A DNA stretch of 64,000 bases from Rhodococcus koreensis (GTDB lineage: Bacteria; Actinomycetota; Actinomycetes; Mycobacteriales; Mycobacteriaceae): assembly GCF_900105905.1 (NCBI RefSeq), contig NZ_FNSV01000005.1, forward strand, positions 6,014,001 to 6,078,000, given 5' to 3'. Made by a program: the position numbers and the translations under genes. Positions 33,676 through 42,941 of the stretch are shown here, piece after piece (the first letter of the stretch is position 1; each line of letters begins with the position of its first letter). The notes under the pieces are model-generated. The model made no database searches, was not told where the DNA came from, and saw only the letters and a program-made list of their open reading frames with translations.

Positions 33676-34373
33676 TGGCGTCGGAACTCGGAATGCCCGC
33701 CACGCGTCCGGCTCTCACCGCGGGGCGGCGGCAGGTCCTGGGGCGGCGGATCCGGTGGTTCGTGGCCGCGACGATCAGCTACAACGTGCTCGAGGCGATC
33801 ATCGCGCTGAGCGAGGGCGCGCGGGTGTCGTCGACCGCGCTGATCGGGTTCGGTCTCGACTCGGTCATCGAGGTGTCCTCCGCGGCGGCCGTCGCCTGGC
33901 AATTCGCAGGCAAGGACCCGGAATCGCGGGAGCGGGTGACGCTGCGGATCATCGCGTTCTCGTTCTTCGCGTTGGCCGCGTACGTCACGGTCGACGCCAC
34001 CCGATCCCTCTTCGGCATCGGCGAGGCGGAGCACTCGGTCGTCGGGATCACGCTGGCGGCAGTCAGTCTCGCGATCATGCCGGTGCTGTCGTGGGCACAG
34101 CGGCGCGCGGGGCGCGAACTCGGTTCCCTCTCGGCGGTCGCCGATTCCAAACAGACCCTGCTGTGCACCTACCTGTCCGCCGTCCTGCTGGTCGGCCTGC
34201 TGCTCAACTCCCTGTTCGGGTGGTCCTGGGCCGACCCGATCGCCGCCCTGGTCATCGCCGCGATCGCCGTCAAGGAGGGGATCAACGCGTGGCAGGGCGA
34301 CACCTGTTGCCCGGCGCCGGTCACCACCTCCGGTGCCGGCGCCGGTCCTGCCTGCGACTGCTGCGACGACTGA
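33675..34373 (+). CDS. CDF-like cation transporter (transmembrane domain only)
   Basis: A 232-residue membrane protein with about six helices. It has GFGLDSVIEVSSAAAVAWQF and AVADSKQTLLCTYLSAVLLV, whose Asp residues sit where cation diffusion facilitators bind Zn(II) or Cd(II). The usual C-terminal cytoplasmic domain is replaced by a short tail with CDCCDD. It probably exports the metal sensed by the ArsR protein. The ATG at 33675 overlaps the arsR stop; an ATG at 33666 is a close alternative. Homologues are often annotated simply as cation transporter next to ArsR. Confidence 0.85.
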   Translation: MASELGMPATRPALTAGRRQVLGRRIRWFVAATISYNVLEAIIALSEGARVSSTALIGFGLDSVIEVSSAAAVAWQFAGKDPESRERVTLRIIAFSFFALAAYVTVDATRSLFGIGEAEHSVVGITLAAVSLAIMPVLSWAQRRAGRELGSLSAVADSKQTLLCTYLSAVLLVGLLLNSLFGWSWADPIAALVIAAIAVKEGINAWQGDTCCPAPVTTSGAGAGPACDCCDD

Positions 34374-34385
34374 AAGGATCATGCG

Positions 34386-34727
34386 ATGGCCAGGATTGCC
34401 GACACCGCGCGCACCGTGTACCGCCAGGAGATGGTCGCGGCAAAGGCTGCCGTGTATCCGGAGGTGTGGTGGCACCACCTCGAACGCGCGCACATCGCGT
34501 CCCAGCCCGACCCGTGGCTGCACACCTGCACCCACGTGGCGATGTTCGCATCGGCTCTGCGGCAACGTTGTCGACGGGAGGCGCTCGGGCAGGTGGTGCG
34601 GATCATCGTCGCCACGCCGGGTTCGCTCGCCGGCCGCTACCCGGAGGGCAACACCGGCCGCGCCTCCGCCGGGCTCATGACACCCATGCCGATTCCGGCC
34701 GATCTGGCCTCCGCGCTGGCGCGGTAA
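34386..34727 (+). CDS. DUF3703 family protein
   Basis: A 113-residue protein with YPEVWWHHLERAHIASQ, PWLHTCTHVAMFASALRQR and GSLAGRYPEGNTG, matching the DUF3703 family, which often travels with metal-efflux genes. Several His and one Cys (HLERAH, HTCTH) could bind metal, but no function is assigned. GAAAGGATC precedes the ATG, 12 bp after the carrier gene. It ends the ArsR, carrier, DUF3703 unit. Confidence 0.8.
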   Translation: MARIADTARTVYRQEMVAAKAAVYPEVWWHHLERAHIASQPDPWLHTCTHVAMFASALRQRCRREALGQVVRIIVATPGSLAGRYPEGNTGRASAGLMTPMPIPADLASALAR

Positions 34728-35084
34728 TCCGCCGGTTCGAGATGCGAACCTCTCGGACAATTCGCACCGCATCGTCGATCCGTGGGTGCTCGCAGAACGC
34801 GCCGATGCGTGAACAGTCATGTCACCCCCGAGACATCCATTGAAATTCGAGGTCTCAGCATGGCACACGCCGGTGACACGTGGGGACCGCAGAATTCACC
34901 GCGAGCGATCTGCCGTGTGCTGATTGGGGCAGCAAGTCAATCAGCCCTGTCCGATTCCCCGTCCGCCCGCGTCGCCCGGGCTCGAGCCAGGGCGACGCGG
35001 GCGCGTCACGAGTGGGCCTCCGAGCGCGGTGGCCTGGTGTGCTGCCTCACGGTCGTGCCGAGACGTCGGTGGTGGAGGTTTGGG
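34728..35084. other. Intergenic region between convergent genes
   Basis: 357 bp with no supported gene; short open frames here show no protein-like composition. It contains one strong hairpin (34965-35002), suitable as a shared terminator for the DUF3703 unit and the minus-strand MFS gene. Confidence 0.6.
34965..35002. terminator. Strong 13-bp perfect stem-loop, probable bidirectional terminator
   Basis: Arms GCCCGCGTCGCCC (34965-34977) and GGGCGACGCGGGC (34990-35002) pair perfectly around a 12-base loop. It lies between convergent genes and has no U-tract on either strand, as is common for actinobacterial hairpin terminators. Confidence 0.6.
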
Positions 35085-36434
35085 TCAGCTGTCGGTCGGA
35101 TCGGGATCAGAATCAGGGGTGGTCCGGCCGGTGAGCCTACGTACGTCCCGTTCGGGGTTGATCAGGAAGAACGAAATGATCGCTCCAATGATCAGCATGA
35201 TTCCGAGGCCCATGAATCCGCGGGAGTAGCCCTCGAGTGGTGAGGTGCCGGCGTCGTTGACCAACTTCCCCAGGACGAGCGGGGCTAGGATGCCGCCCAC
35301 GCTGTATACCGCGATGACGACCGCGATGATGGTTCCGCGCTGCTTGGGAGGTGTGACGTCCGATACCGCTGTCCACGCGACCCCGTTCGAGGCGGCGACC
35401 AGCGAGGCGCCTATCGAGATCAGCGCGATCTGGAGTGGACCGCGGTCGAGCATCGAGAATGCGATTGTGCTGAGTCCGCCGGCGATGATGAGCCCGGAGG
35501 CGAGACCGCCTCGCGCCCAGCGGTTGCTCACTCCGCGCTTGGTGAGCATCCGGGAGGTAAATCCTGCCGCAACGATAAAGATTGCGGCCGTCAGGTATGG
35601 CAGTGTAATCAGGTTACCGGCGGTCGTTGCGTCGTAGCCGAGCCCGTCTCGCAGGTACAGCGGCAACCAGCTGACCTTGAGGGCGGTGCTGCTGTAGGAG
35701 ACGAAGAACAGTACGCACAGCCCGATTACGGTGCCAGAGGTGAGCAGTAGACGGTAGGGAATGTGTTCGGGGGCGGTGGTGGTGAGGCTGTCCGACTCCG
35801 TGTGATCGGCGTCGGCGACCGCTTCGTGACCGGACCTGCCGAACATCACCCAGAGCGCGATCCAGCCGAGTCCGGCGAGGGCGGTGACCAGGAAGGCTGC
35901 GTGCCACGAGTGATGGATGACCAGGGCGGTGATCACTGGTGCGGCGAGGATGGGTCCGAAGCTCGTGCCTGCGACGACGATTGAGCTCGGCAGTGCCCGC
36001 TTCTCGGCCGTGAACCAACTGTGCGCTACCGTGAGAGCCATTGCTGCGGTGGGGCCTTCGGCGAATCCGAGGAGGATGCGTGTGGCGATGAGTGTGGTGA
36101 AGCTTGTGCTCCACACCATCGGCAGTAGTGCGATTACCCATAGCGATGCGGTGCCGGCGAGTAGCCAGCGCGCCGGCACTTTGCCGACGAGCATGCCGCC
36201 GACGATCGCGCCGACCGCATACAGCCAGAAGAAGCTGCTTTGGACGAGGCCGAACTGTTGTTTGGTGATTCCGAGATCTTTGATCATCTCGACACCGGCC
36301 AGGCCGACGATGGCCTTGTCGGCGAAATTCATGAGGGTGAAGAGGAAGAGAAGGCCGACGACGAGCCAGGCCCTGGATGGGCCAAGTGTGGAAAACGGTG
36401 AGCGCGTGGCGGTCACCTGCGTTGAGACGGGCAT
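35085..36434 (-). CDS. MFS transporter (ACS-like, organic acid uptake)
   Basis: A 449-residue major facilitator protein. The first helix carries LMNFADKAIVGLAG, the signature shared with carriers at 1333 and 6124, with about twelve helices in total and a charged central loop. The ATG at 36434 (MPVSTQV) has AGGAAG eight bases upstream. Further upstream in-frame codons back to 36818 are the antisense of the ligase gene. It follows the acyl-CoA ligase gene on the same strand after 151 bp, suggesting uptake and activation of the same acid. Confidence 0.88.
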   Translation of the reverse strand: MPVSTQVTATRSPFSTLGPSRAWLVVGLLFLFTLMNFADKAIVGLAGVEMIKDLGITKQQFGLVQSSFFWLYAVGAIVGGMLVGKVPARWLLAGTASLWVIALLPMVWSTSFTTLIATRILLGFAEGPTAAMALTVAHSWFTAEKRALPSSIVVAGTSFGPILAAPVITALVIHHSWHAAFLVTALAGLGWIALWVMFGRSGHEAVADADHTESDSLTTTAPEHIPYRLLLTSGTVIGLCVLFFVSYSSTALKVSWLPLYLRDGLGYDATTAGNLITLPYLTAAIFIVAAGFTSRMLTKRGVSNRWARGGLASGLIIAGGLSTIAFSMLDRGPLQIALISIGASLVAASNGVAWTAVSDVTPPKQRGTIIAVVIAVYSVGGILAPLVLGKLVNDAGTSPLEGYSRGFMGLGIMLIIGAIISFFLINPERDVRRLTGRTTPDSDPDPTDS

Positions 36435-36585
36435 GTGTTGGTCTTCCTGTCGATTCGGAGGGGTGGCGGCTGTGCGGTGTGGGGCTGGGGCGATGGGGAG
36501 CCGGGGGTGCGGTGTGGCCGATCGGCGGCGGTGGGGATCAACGGCGATCGTGTGGTCGGCTCTCGCCCGGGTGCCTCGGTTCGCG

Positions 36586-38271
36586 TCAGGTCGAGAGAAA
36601 TTCTCGCAGTGCGGATTTGAGGACCTTTCCTGTGGGTGAGAGCGGTAGGTCCTCGACGAAGTGCACCTCGCGGAGGCGTTGGTATGGCGCGACCCGATCG
36701 CCGACGTGGTGCATGAGATCGTCCGCAAGCACGGGGCCGGGTTGTTCCGACGGGTGCGGTACGACGAACGCGACCGGGATCTCGTCGACGTCGGCGCGTG
36801 CGATTCCGACGACTGCACTGCGGGCCACTGCGGGGTGGGTGCCGAGTATCTCCTCGAGGTGGGCGGGGTAGACGTTGTATCCCTTGTAGATGATCATGTC
36901 CTTGACGCGGCCGATGATGAAGAGGTGTCCTTGCTCGTCGAACCGCCCGAGGTCACCGGTGCGCAGCCAGCCGTCGCGGAACTGCTGGGCGGTCAGTTCT
37001 GGGTCCTGGTGGTAGCCGTCGGTGACCTGTGGGCCGCGCACCCAGATCTCGCCGGTGCCCCCGACGGCGGCGATGGGGACGCCGCTGTCGTCGCGAAGCT
37101 CCACCTCGGTGCCCACGACCGGCAGGCCGGCGCTGCCGGCGGGTGAGTCGGCCAGGGTCACCGGAGGTTGCATGACGACCGTGCACGTCGCCTCGCTCAA
37201 TCCGTAGACCTGCATGACCTCGGCGTTGGTGAAGACGGTTCGGAGCCGGGCCAGCGTGCTGGTGTCGACCGGGGCGCCGCCGCACGAGATCGAGATGACG
37301 GAGGATAGATTCCTCAGAGTCACCTCCTCGCTTGCCAACAGCGCATGATAGAAGGCAGTGGAGCCGGAAAGTTTGGTGACGCCGTACGTTTCGATATCGG
37401 CGAGGTAGCGATCCGGGTCGAACCGGCCCTCGACGACAACGCTGATACCGAGCATGGTGTTGGTGCACTGGTTGATCAGGCCCATGCCGTGGAAGTAAGG
37501 GGACACCTGGGCGACCACGCCACGTCCGAGTTCTTCGGTGTGCTGGTGGCGTGCTCCCTCGATCGGCCGGAGTGAGAAGAGTCCGTTGTCGTCGAGGTCC
37601 GGCTCGACACTCGAGCGTCGGCGGGCGGCCTGCAGTATGTTGCTCACCAGATTGCGGTGCAGTACCCGCACGCCCTTGGATTGGCCGGTGGTACCCCCGG
37701 TGAGTTGCAGGTGTGCAACGGAATCGGGGTCTACCGGTCCGTCGTCGAGTGGGTCTGCTGCGAGCAGCTCGTGCCAGGGTGTGGTGGTTTCGGCTGGTCC
37801 GCCGGAGTCTGGGGCGGGTGCGGCAGCCGTGGCCGGAACGGTGATGCAGAGGCGAATCTGCGGTGGCAGATCGGAGATCACGTTCGCGGCGCACGACGGA
37901 TGCGTGATCACCCCGACGGCGCCGAAGTGCTCGAGTTGGCGCCGCACGACCTCGGCGGGTTGCGCCGGGTTGACGGGGCACGCGGTGGCGCCTGCACCCA
38001 GGATCGCGAAGTACGCGACTGGGAACCACAGTGTGTTGGGCAGGTGGAGGGCGATGAGGTCACCGCGGCGCACTCCCTGTGCGCGTAATCCGGCGGCGAC
38101 GCGCAAGGCGTGGTCGTGTAGTTCGGAGAAGGTAAGCGTGAGCTGGCCGTCCCGCAGTGCGATTCGTTCGGGGTAGGCGCGTGCTGCGTGGGCAAGCACG
38201 GCGTCAAAGGCGATCTTCGGGAAATCCAATTGCTGTGGCAGCTCCATTTCCGATCGACCCGGAAGTGGCAT
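36586..38271 (-). CDS. AMP-forming acyl-CoA synthetase/ligase
   Basis: A 561-residue adenylate-forming ligase. The ATP-binding P-loop LQLTGGTTGQSKGV, YGLSEATC, GWLRTGDLGRFDEQGHL and the C-terminal SPTGKVLKSALR with the catalytic Lys are all present, so it looks intact. It activates a carboxylate to acyl-CoA through an acyl-AMP. The start at 38271 (MPLPGRSEMELPQ) has GGAG in front; codons up to 38415 are not family-like. It is not closely related to the ligases at 20554 and 49327. It precedes the MFS gene on the minus strand. Confidence 0.92.
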   Translation of the reverse strand: MPLPGRSEMELPQQLDFPKIAFDAVLAHAARAYPERIALRDGQLTLTFSELHDHALRVAAGLRAQGVRRGDLIALHLPNTLWFPVAYFAILGAGATACPVNPAQPAEVVRRQLEHFGAVGVITHPSCAANVISDLPPQIRLCITVPATAAAPAPDSGGPAETTTPWHELLAADPLDDGPVDPDSVAHLQLTGGTTGQSKGVRVLHRNLVSNILQAARRRSSVEPDLDDNGLFSLRPIEGARHQHTEELGRGVVAQVSPYFHGMGLINQCTNTMLGISVVVEGRFDPDRYLADIETYGVTKLSGSTAFYHALLASEEVTLRNLSSVISISCGGAPVDTSTLARLRTVFTNAEVMQVYGLSEATCTVVMQPPVTLADSPAGSAGLPVVGTEVELRDDSGVPIAAVGGTGEIWVRGPQVTDGYHQDPELTAQQFRDGWLRTGDLGRFDEQGHLFIIGRVKDMIIYKGYNVYPAHLEEILGTHPAVARSAVVGIARADVDEIPVAFVVPHPSEQPGPVLADDLMHHVGDRVAPYQRLREVHFVEDLPLSPTGKVLKSALREFLST

Positions 38272-39107
38272 GACTTCTCCTCGTGTACGTGCCAGGGAAT
38301 GACGCGACGCGGATTCTGCGGATGCGGTTCGACCGGCAATGTTCGACGCGTGCCAGCGGGTGTGCTGGCGGTAGCGCCAAAGATACGCCCTGATTCCGTA
38401 AAACTGAAGACCCATTCACAGAAGATTTTCACAGTGCCGGAAGCGCAGCGATACTGGATGCGACGACCGGTTGTGCGGGACCGACTTGAGGGCCTTTGCG
38501 GGACCGGGCCCGCGACTGTGCGTGGGTATATGGGTTTGACATGCGGTTTCGGCGGCAGAGGCTGCACCGCTGAATCCGGCATCGATCTGCACTGAGATCG
38601 GTCGGTCGACGTGGAGCGCGGTGGGACCGGGGTCGGGGAAGTCTAGGAAATAAGTAAATTCGGTACACCCCAGGCATCGATTCCGGGTGATTCCTGTGGT
38701 GTCTGGGGGTGCTGCAGCCCTGGTCGTGACCGACGTGGAGGCGTCAGTGGCAGTGGCCGACGGATGTTATCCGGCTCGATGTCGAATGGACGCGGGCGTG
38801 GCTCGGGTCTGGCGGCGGCTCCGTGACCCCGGTGGGCGCCGCGTGAGATCCGTCGGGTCGCCCCGCTCGGATACGTCCACAAAGCGAATACCTGAACGCA
38901 TCGTCGGAACAAGTTTCATTGACATACGCTTGAGATATGGAGTAGTAAATAAATATCGACTAGCCACAGTGACACCTCCGCTGACGAGCGTGTCCGATGG
39001 TAGTTGGTGTCCGCGCGGCCATTCGAGCAGGCGAACGGCAACGGTCCTGCATCCAGGCGGCACAGATGTGTGCCTTGTCCTCACGCCACCGATCTGTTGG
39101 GAGAATC
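38272..39107. other. Large intergenic region between divergent ligase and hydratase genes
   Basis: 836 bp with no convincing gene. Open frames on both strands have Arg/Ser-rich, non-protein-like translations. Parts are distinctly A/T-richer than the surroundings. It holds a TTGACA promoter-like element at 38919-38948 and, at 38651-38663, TAAGTAAATTCGG, an element that recurs with one change at 48015-48027 near a tandem-TetR gene. It probably carries the control region for the 39108 operon and the minus-strand ligase. Confidence 0.5.
38919..38948 (+). promoter_or_regulatory. Putative vegetative promoter for the 39108 operon
   Basis: A consensus TTGACA (38919-38924) is followed after 18 bases by TAGTAA (38943-38948) in an A/T-rich patch. 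It would give a leader of about 150 bases before the hydratase ATG. Confidence 0.4.
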
Positions 39108-39902
39108 ATGAGTACGTCCGAGGTCTACAAGAACTACGAGTACCTGCTGTTCGAGCGCACCGGTGGGGTGCTCACCGTGCGGTTGAACCGTCCGGAGGCC
39201 TACAACGCGGTCAACCGTCATCTGCACACCGAGCTCTCCCGTGTGTTCGCCGACATCCGCACCGACCGGGAGACCCGTGCGGTGGTCATCACCGGTGAGG
39301 GCGCGGCGTTCTCGGGTGGTGGTGATTTGAAAAACGTCGCCACGGGTGCCGGCGAGAGGCTGGACAACACCTTCACCGAGGCCCGCAAGATCGTGATGGA
39401 CCTGCTCGAGCTGCCGCAGCCGATCGTCGCGGCGGTCAACGGTCCGGCGATGGGATTGGGCGCCACGTTGGCGTTGCTGTGTGACGTGGTGTTCGCGTCG
39501 GATCAGGCGAAGTTCGCCGATCCGCATGTCCGGGTGGGTGTCGGTGCCGGTGACGGGGGCATCGTGATCTGGCCATGGTTGGTCGGGATCAACAGGGCCA
39601 AGCAGTATCTGATGACCGGTGATGCGATGTCGGCTGCGGTGGCGGAGCGAATCGGGCTGGTCAACGAGGTCGTTGCCGCCGACGAACTGCTCGGCACCGC
39701 GCATGCGTTCGCCACCCGGCTGGCGGAGGGTCCGCAGCGAGCTATCCGGGGCACCAAGTCGGTGCTGAACATCATTCTTCGCGACACCGCGAACATGGTG
39801 CTCGACCCGAGCCTGATGATGGAGAAGGAGTGTTTCGCGGCCGGCGATCACGTCGGTCCGGTGGCAGCCTTCCTCGAGCGCAAGACCGCGAAGGTGGGCT
39901 AG
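39108..39902 (+). CDS. Enoyl-CoA hydratase/isomerase family protein
   Basis: A 264-residue crotonase-fold enzyme. Oxyanion-hole motifs FSGGGDLKNV and NGPAMGLGATLAL are present, and GVGAGDGGIVIWPWLVG gives an Asp at the second acidic position. The ATG at 39108 has GGGAG in front; codons before it back to 38997 lack family similarity. It opens an operon with two SDRs and an ACAD (gap to the first SDR is 3 bp). It probably hydrates or isomerises an enoyl-CoA made by the downstream ACAD. Confidence 0.9.
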   Translation: MSTSEVYKNYEYLLFERTGGVLTVRLNRPEAYNAVNRHLHTELSRVFADIRTDRETRAVVITGEGAAFSGGGDLKNVATGAGERLDNTFTEARKIVMDLLELPQPIVAAVNGPAMGLGATLALLCDVVFASDQAKFADPHVRVGVGAGDGGIVIWPWLVGINRAKQYLMTGDAMSAAVAERIGLVNEVVAADELLGTAHAFATRLAEGPQRAIRGTKSVLNIILRDTANMVLDPSLMMEKECFAAGDHVGPVAAFLERKTAKVG

Positions 39903-39905
39903 CTG

Positions 39906-40655
39906 GTGGACAGGCTCACAGGTCGCGTTGCCCTGGTGACCGGCGCCGCCGGCGGAATCGGCAGTGCCACCGCGCAGCGTCTCGCCCGCGAGGGCGCACG
40001 CGTGATCGTCACCGATGTGCGAGAACCGGAGGCGCGTCGCGTCGCCGACGAGATCACCGCGAGCGGCGGGCAGGCCATCGCACTCGCCCATGACGTCACC
40101 GATGCGGATGCGTGGCAGCACGTGATCGACGTGGCCGAAGTGGAATACGGCGGTCTCGGGATCCTCGTCAACAACGCCGGCATCGGCAACTTCGCCGGGG
40201 TCGAGGACATCACGATCGAGGAGTACGAGAAGGTCATCGCCGTCTCTCAGACCAGTGTGTTCCTCGGGCTGAAGTTCGCGGTTGCGGCCGTGAAGGCGTC
40301 GGGTCACGGGTCGGTGGTCAACATCAGCTCGATCTGTGGCGTGGCCGGCACCACGGGCCGGTCGTTCAGCTATCACGCTGCCAAGGGTGCGGTCGGTCAG
40401 ATGACGAAGAACACCGCGATCCGCTGGGCGCAGGAGGGGGTGCGCGTCAACTCCGTGCATCCGGGTTACATCGGCACGCCTGGTGTTCTGGCCAAGGGTG
40501 ATGACGTCGTCGCGGCGCTCGTCGCGACCACCCCGATGGGCCGTCTCGGCGATCCGGATGAGATCGCCTCTGTCGTGGCGTTTCTCGCGAGCGACGACGC
40601 CTCCTTCGTGACGGGTGCCGAGATCCACGTCGACGGTGGATTCCTGGCCCGCTGA
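39906..40655 (+). CDS. SDR family oxidoreductase
   Basis: A 249-residue classical SDR. GAAGGIG is at 13-19, Asp at the end of strand two (VTDVRE) points to NAD, NNAG is at 89-92, the catalytic Ser is near 141, and YHAAK holds Tyr156 and Lys160. The C-terminal PMGRLGDPDEIASVVAFLAS and GAEIHVDGGF are typical of FabG-like or hydroxysteroid-dehydrogenase-like SDRs. It starts with GTG three bases after the hydratase stop. It probably oxidises the hydroxyacyl-CoA or a ring hydroxyl of the substrate. It differs from the neighbouring SDR at 40706, so the two likely act at different steps. Confidence 0.9.
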   Translation: MDRLTGRVALVTGAAGGIGSATAQRLAREGARVIVTDVREPEARRVADEITASGGQAIALAHDVTDADAWQHVIDVAEVEYGGLGILVNNAGIGNFAGVEDITIEEYEKVIAVSQTSVFLGLKFAVAAVKASGHGSVVNISSICGVAGTTGRSFSYHAAKGAVGQMTKNTAIRWAQEGVRVNSVHPGYIGTPGVLAKGDDVVAALVATTPMGRLGDPDEIASVVAFLASDDASFVTGAEIHVDGGFLAR

Positions 40656-40705
40656 CGCGCGGACCACGAATGCCGTCGCCACAGCGACGAGAAGGAGAAC
40701 CCGAC

Positions 40706-41512
40706 ATGGGAAAGCTGGACAACAGGACCGCCATCGTCTCCGGTTCGGGGCGCGGCATCGGGCGTGAGATCGCACTGAAGCTGGCCGCAGAGGGCGCCCG
40801 AGTGGTGGTGAACGACCTTGACGCGGGCCCGGCTGAGGATACTGCGGCCGCGGTCCGGGCGATCGGCGGCGAGGCGGTGACCTGCGTCGGCAGCGTCACC
40901 GAGGACGATTTCGCCCAGCGTTTCGTGGACACCGCCCTCGATGCCTTCGGGGGCCTCGACATCATCGTCAACAACGCCGGCTACTACTGGAACGACCTCG
41001 TCGAGGACATGGGCGACGAGCAGTGGGACGCCATCCTCGACGTCAATCTCCGTGCACCGTTCCGGATTCTGCGCGCGGCGCAGCCAGTCTTCCGGAACAA
41101 CCGGGTCGAACATCACCGCAAGGTCGTCACCATCTCGTCGAATGCGGGTCTGGTCGGAAATGAGCGGCAGGTGAACTACAGCTCGGCCAAGTCCGGCGTC
41201 GTCGGGCTGACGAAGGCGCTCGCGCGCGAATGGGGCCGCTACCGCGTGAATGTGAATTCGGTTGCGTTCGGCTGGATCTCGACCCGGTTGACGGAGCCGG
41301 CCGCGGTCGGTTCCGGTTCGGTCATCGATGTCGGTGGGCGAACCGTGTCGGTCGGGCTGCGCGCGGGGAGGGCGGATGCGCTCCTGAACACGATCCCCCT
41401 CGGACGGGCGGGCACCGCCGAGGAAGCCGCCGGTGCGGTGTACCTGCTGTGCACCCCCGAATCCGATTACATCAGCGGTCAGTGCCTGGCGTGCGACGCC
41501 GGCCGGAACTGA
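40706..41512 (+). CDS. SDR family oxidoreductase (paralogue of 14256)
   Basis: A 268-residue SDR starting MGKLDNRTAIVSGSGRGIG. Residues 12-19 form the nucleotide loop, NNAG is at 89-92, and YSSAK has Tyr158 and Lys162. The C-terminal LLCTPESDYISGQCL matches the paralogues at 14256 and 50981. AAGGAG precedes the ATG at 40706. It is followed after 28 bp by an MKRT-type ACAD, the same gene order as at 14256-16254, which supports duplication of an SDR-ACAD block. The likely reaction is NAD-dependent oxidation of a hydroxyacyl-CoA. Confidence 0.9.
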   Translation: MGKLDNRTAIVSGSGRGIGREIALKLAAEGARVVVNDLDAGPAEDTAAAVRAIGGEAVTCVGSVTEDDFAQRFVDTALDAFGGLDIIVNNAGYYWNDLVEDMGDEQWDAILDVNLRAPFRILRAAQPVFRNNRVEHHRKVVTISSNAGLVGNERQVNYSSAKSGVVGLTKALAREWGRYRVNVNSVAFGWISTRLTEPAAVGSGSVIDVGGRTVSVGLRAGRADALLNTIPLGRAGTAEEAAGAVYLLCTPESDYISGQCLACDAGRN

Positions 41513-41540
41513 CCTGCGACATCAACCACGAGGAGACATC

Positions 41541-42689
41541 ATGAAGCGCACGGTCTACAACGAGGACCACGAGGCCTTCCGGAAGACGATTCGGGAGTTC
41601 ATCGCCCGGGAGGTCGTCCCGGTTTTCCCCGAATGGGAGAAGCAGGGCTGCGTGCCGCGCGAGTTCCACCACAAGTTCGGTGCACTGGGTATCTCGGGTT
41701 TCGACATTCCGGAGGAGTACGGCGGCGCCGGCGAGGTCAGCTACCGGTACAACGCGATCATCACCGAGGAAGTGTTCGCCGCCGGTGTGAATTTCGGCAA
41801 CTGGAACATGTCGACCGGCATCATCTTGCCGTACCTGCTCGACCTGGCGAACGAGGAACAGCGCCGGCGCTGGTTGCCCGGCATCGCCGCCGGTGATCAG
41901 CTCGCTATTGCGATGACCGAGCCCGGGGCGGGATCGGACCTGGCGGGCATCACGACGTCGGCGCGGCGCGAGGGTGAGTACTACGTGCTCAACGGTGCGA
42001 AGACGTTCATCTCCAACTCCTCGGTCGCCACCCTGATGATCGTGGTGTGCCGTACCTCCGCACCGAGTGCCGAGGATCGGCGTACGGGACTGACCCTGTT
42101 GGTCATGGACACCTCCTCCGAGGGTTTTCAGGTGCATCGCCGGCTGGAGAAGATCGGGCTCAAGACGAGCGACACCTGCGAGATCTCGTTCACCGAGGTG
42201 AAGATCCCGGTCGAGAATCTGCTAGGCGAGGAGGGGCAGGCGTTCGGGTACCTCGGCCGCAACCTGCCGCGCGAGCGCCTCGGGCTCGCCGTGCAGACCT
42301 GTGCCCAAGCGGCCGCCGCGATCGACTTCGCCCGCGACTATGTGCGGCACCGGGAGATCTTCGGTAAGTCCGTCGCCAGTTTCCAGAACACCAAGTTCGT
42401 GCTCGCGGAATGCGCGACGGAGCAGGCCGCCGCCCAGGCACTCGTCGACAAGGCGGTCGAACTCGAGGATGCGGGCGAACTGACCCCGGCCGATGCCGCG
42501 ATGGCGAAGGTCTTCTGTACCGAGATGGCGGGTCGGGTGATCGACAAGTGCCTACAGTTGCACGGCGGATACGGCTATGTCCTCGAGTACCCGATCGCGC
42601 GGCTCTACGCGGACACCCGGATCTCCCGAATCGTCGGCGGCACCAGCGAAGTTATGAAAACCATCATCGCCAAGTCGATGGGTCTGTAG
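41541..42689 (+). CDS. Acyl-CoA dehydrogenase (MKRT/LCAD-like type)
   Basis: A 382-residue acyl-CoA dehydrogenase starting MKRTVYNEDHEAFRK. It has IAMTEPGAGSDLAGI, Glu245 in NLPRERL as the expected base, and VGGTSEV in the C-terminal loop in place of YEGT. GAGGAG precedes the ATG. It ends the hydratase, SDR, SDR, ACAD unit; the next genes on the strand (a small DUF3263-like protein and a tandem TetR) are regulatory. It is one of five MKRT-type ACADs in the window. Confidence 0.94.
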   Translation: MKRTVYNEDHEAFRKTIREFIAREVVPVFPEWEKQGCVPREFHHKFGALGISGFDIPEEYGGAGEVSYRYNAIITEEVFAAGVNFGNWNMSTGIILPYLLDLANEEQRRRWLPGIAAGDQLAIAMTEPGAGSDLAGITTSARREGEYYVLNGAKTFISNSSVATLMIVVCRTSAPSAEDRRTGLTLLVMDTSSEGFQVHRRLEKIGLKTSDTCEISFTEVKIPVENLLGEEGQAFGYLGRNLPRERLGLAVQTCAQAAAAIDFARDYVRHREIFGKSVASFQNTKFVLAECATEQAAAQALVDKAVELEDAGELTPADAAMAKVFCTEMAGRVIDKCLQLHGGYGYVLEYPIARLYADTRISRIVGGTSEVMKTIIAKSMGL

Positions 42690-42941
42690 GCGACCGGTTC
42701 CGTTGTACCCGGTGGTGCGAGGAGTGAGGTGCTCGATCGCGCCGAGATCCACAATGGAGACGAGCCGGTCGCCGCCCGCGGCGCGGGCCGGATCGAGGTC
42801 GTCGATCCGGCCACGCCAGCCGCGATTGCGCGGCACCGTTCGGCGAGTGCGAGCAGTCAGGGATCGGTCGCCAGGGTGAGGTGTGCGGTCTCGGGGAGTT
42901 CCTCGCGACCACGGCGATTCTGAAGTGAGGGAACGGGTGAG

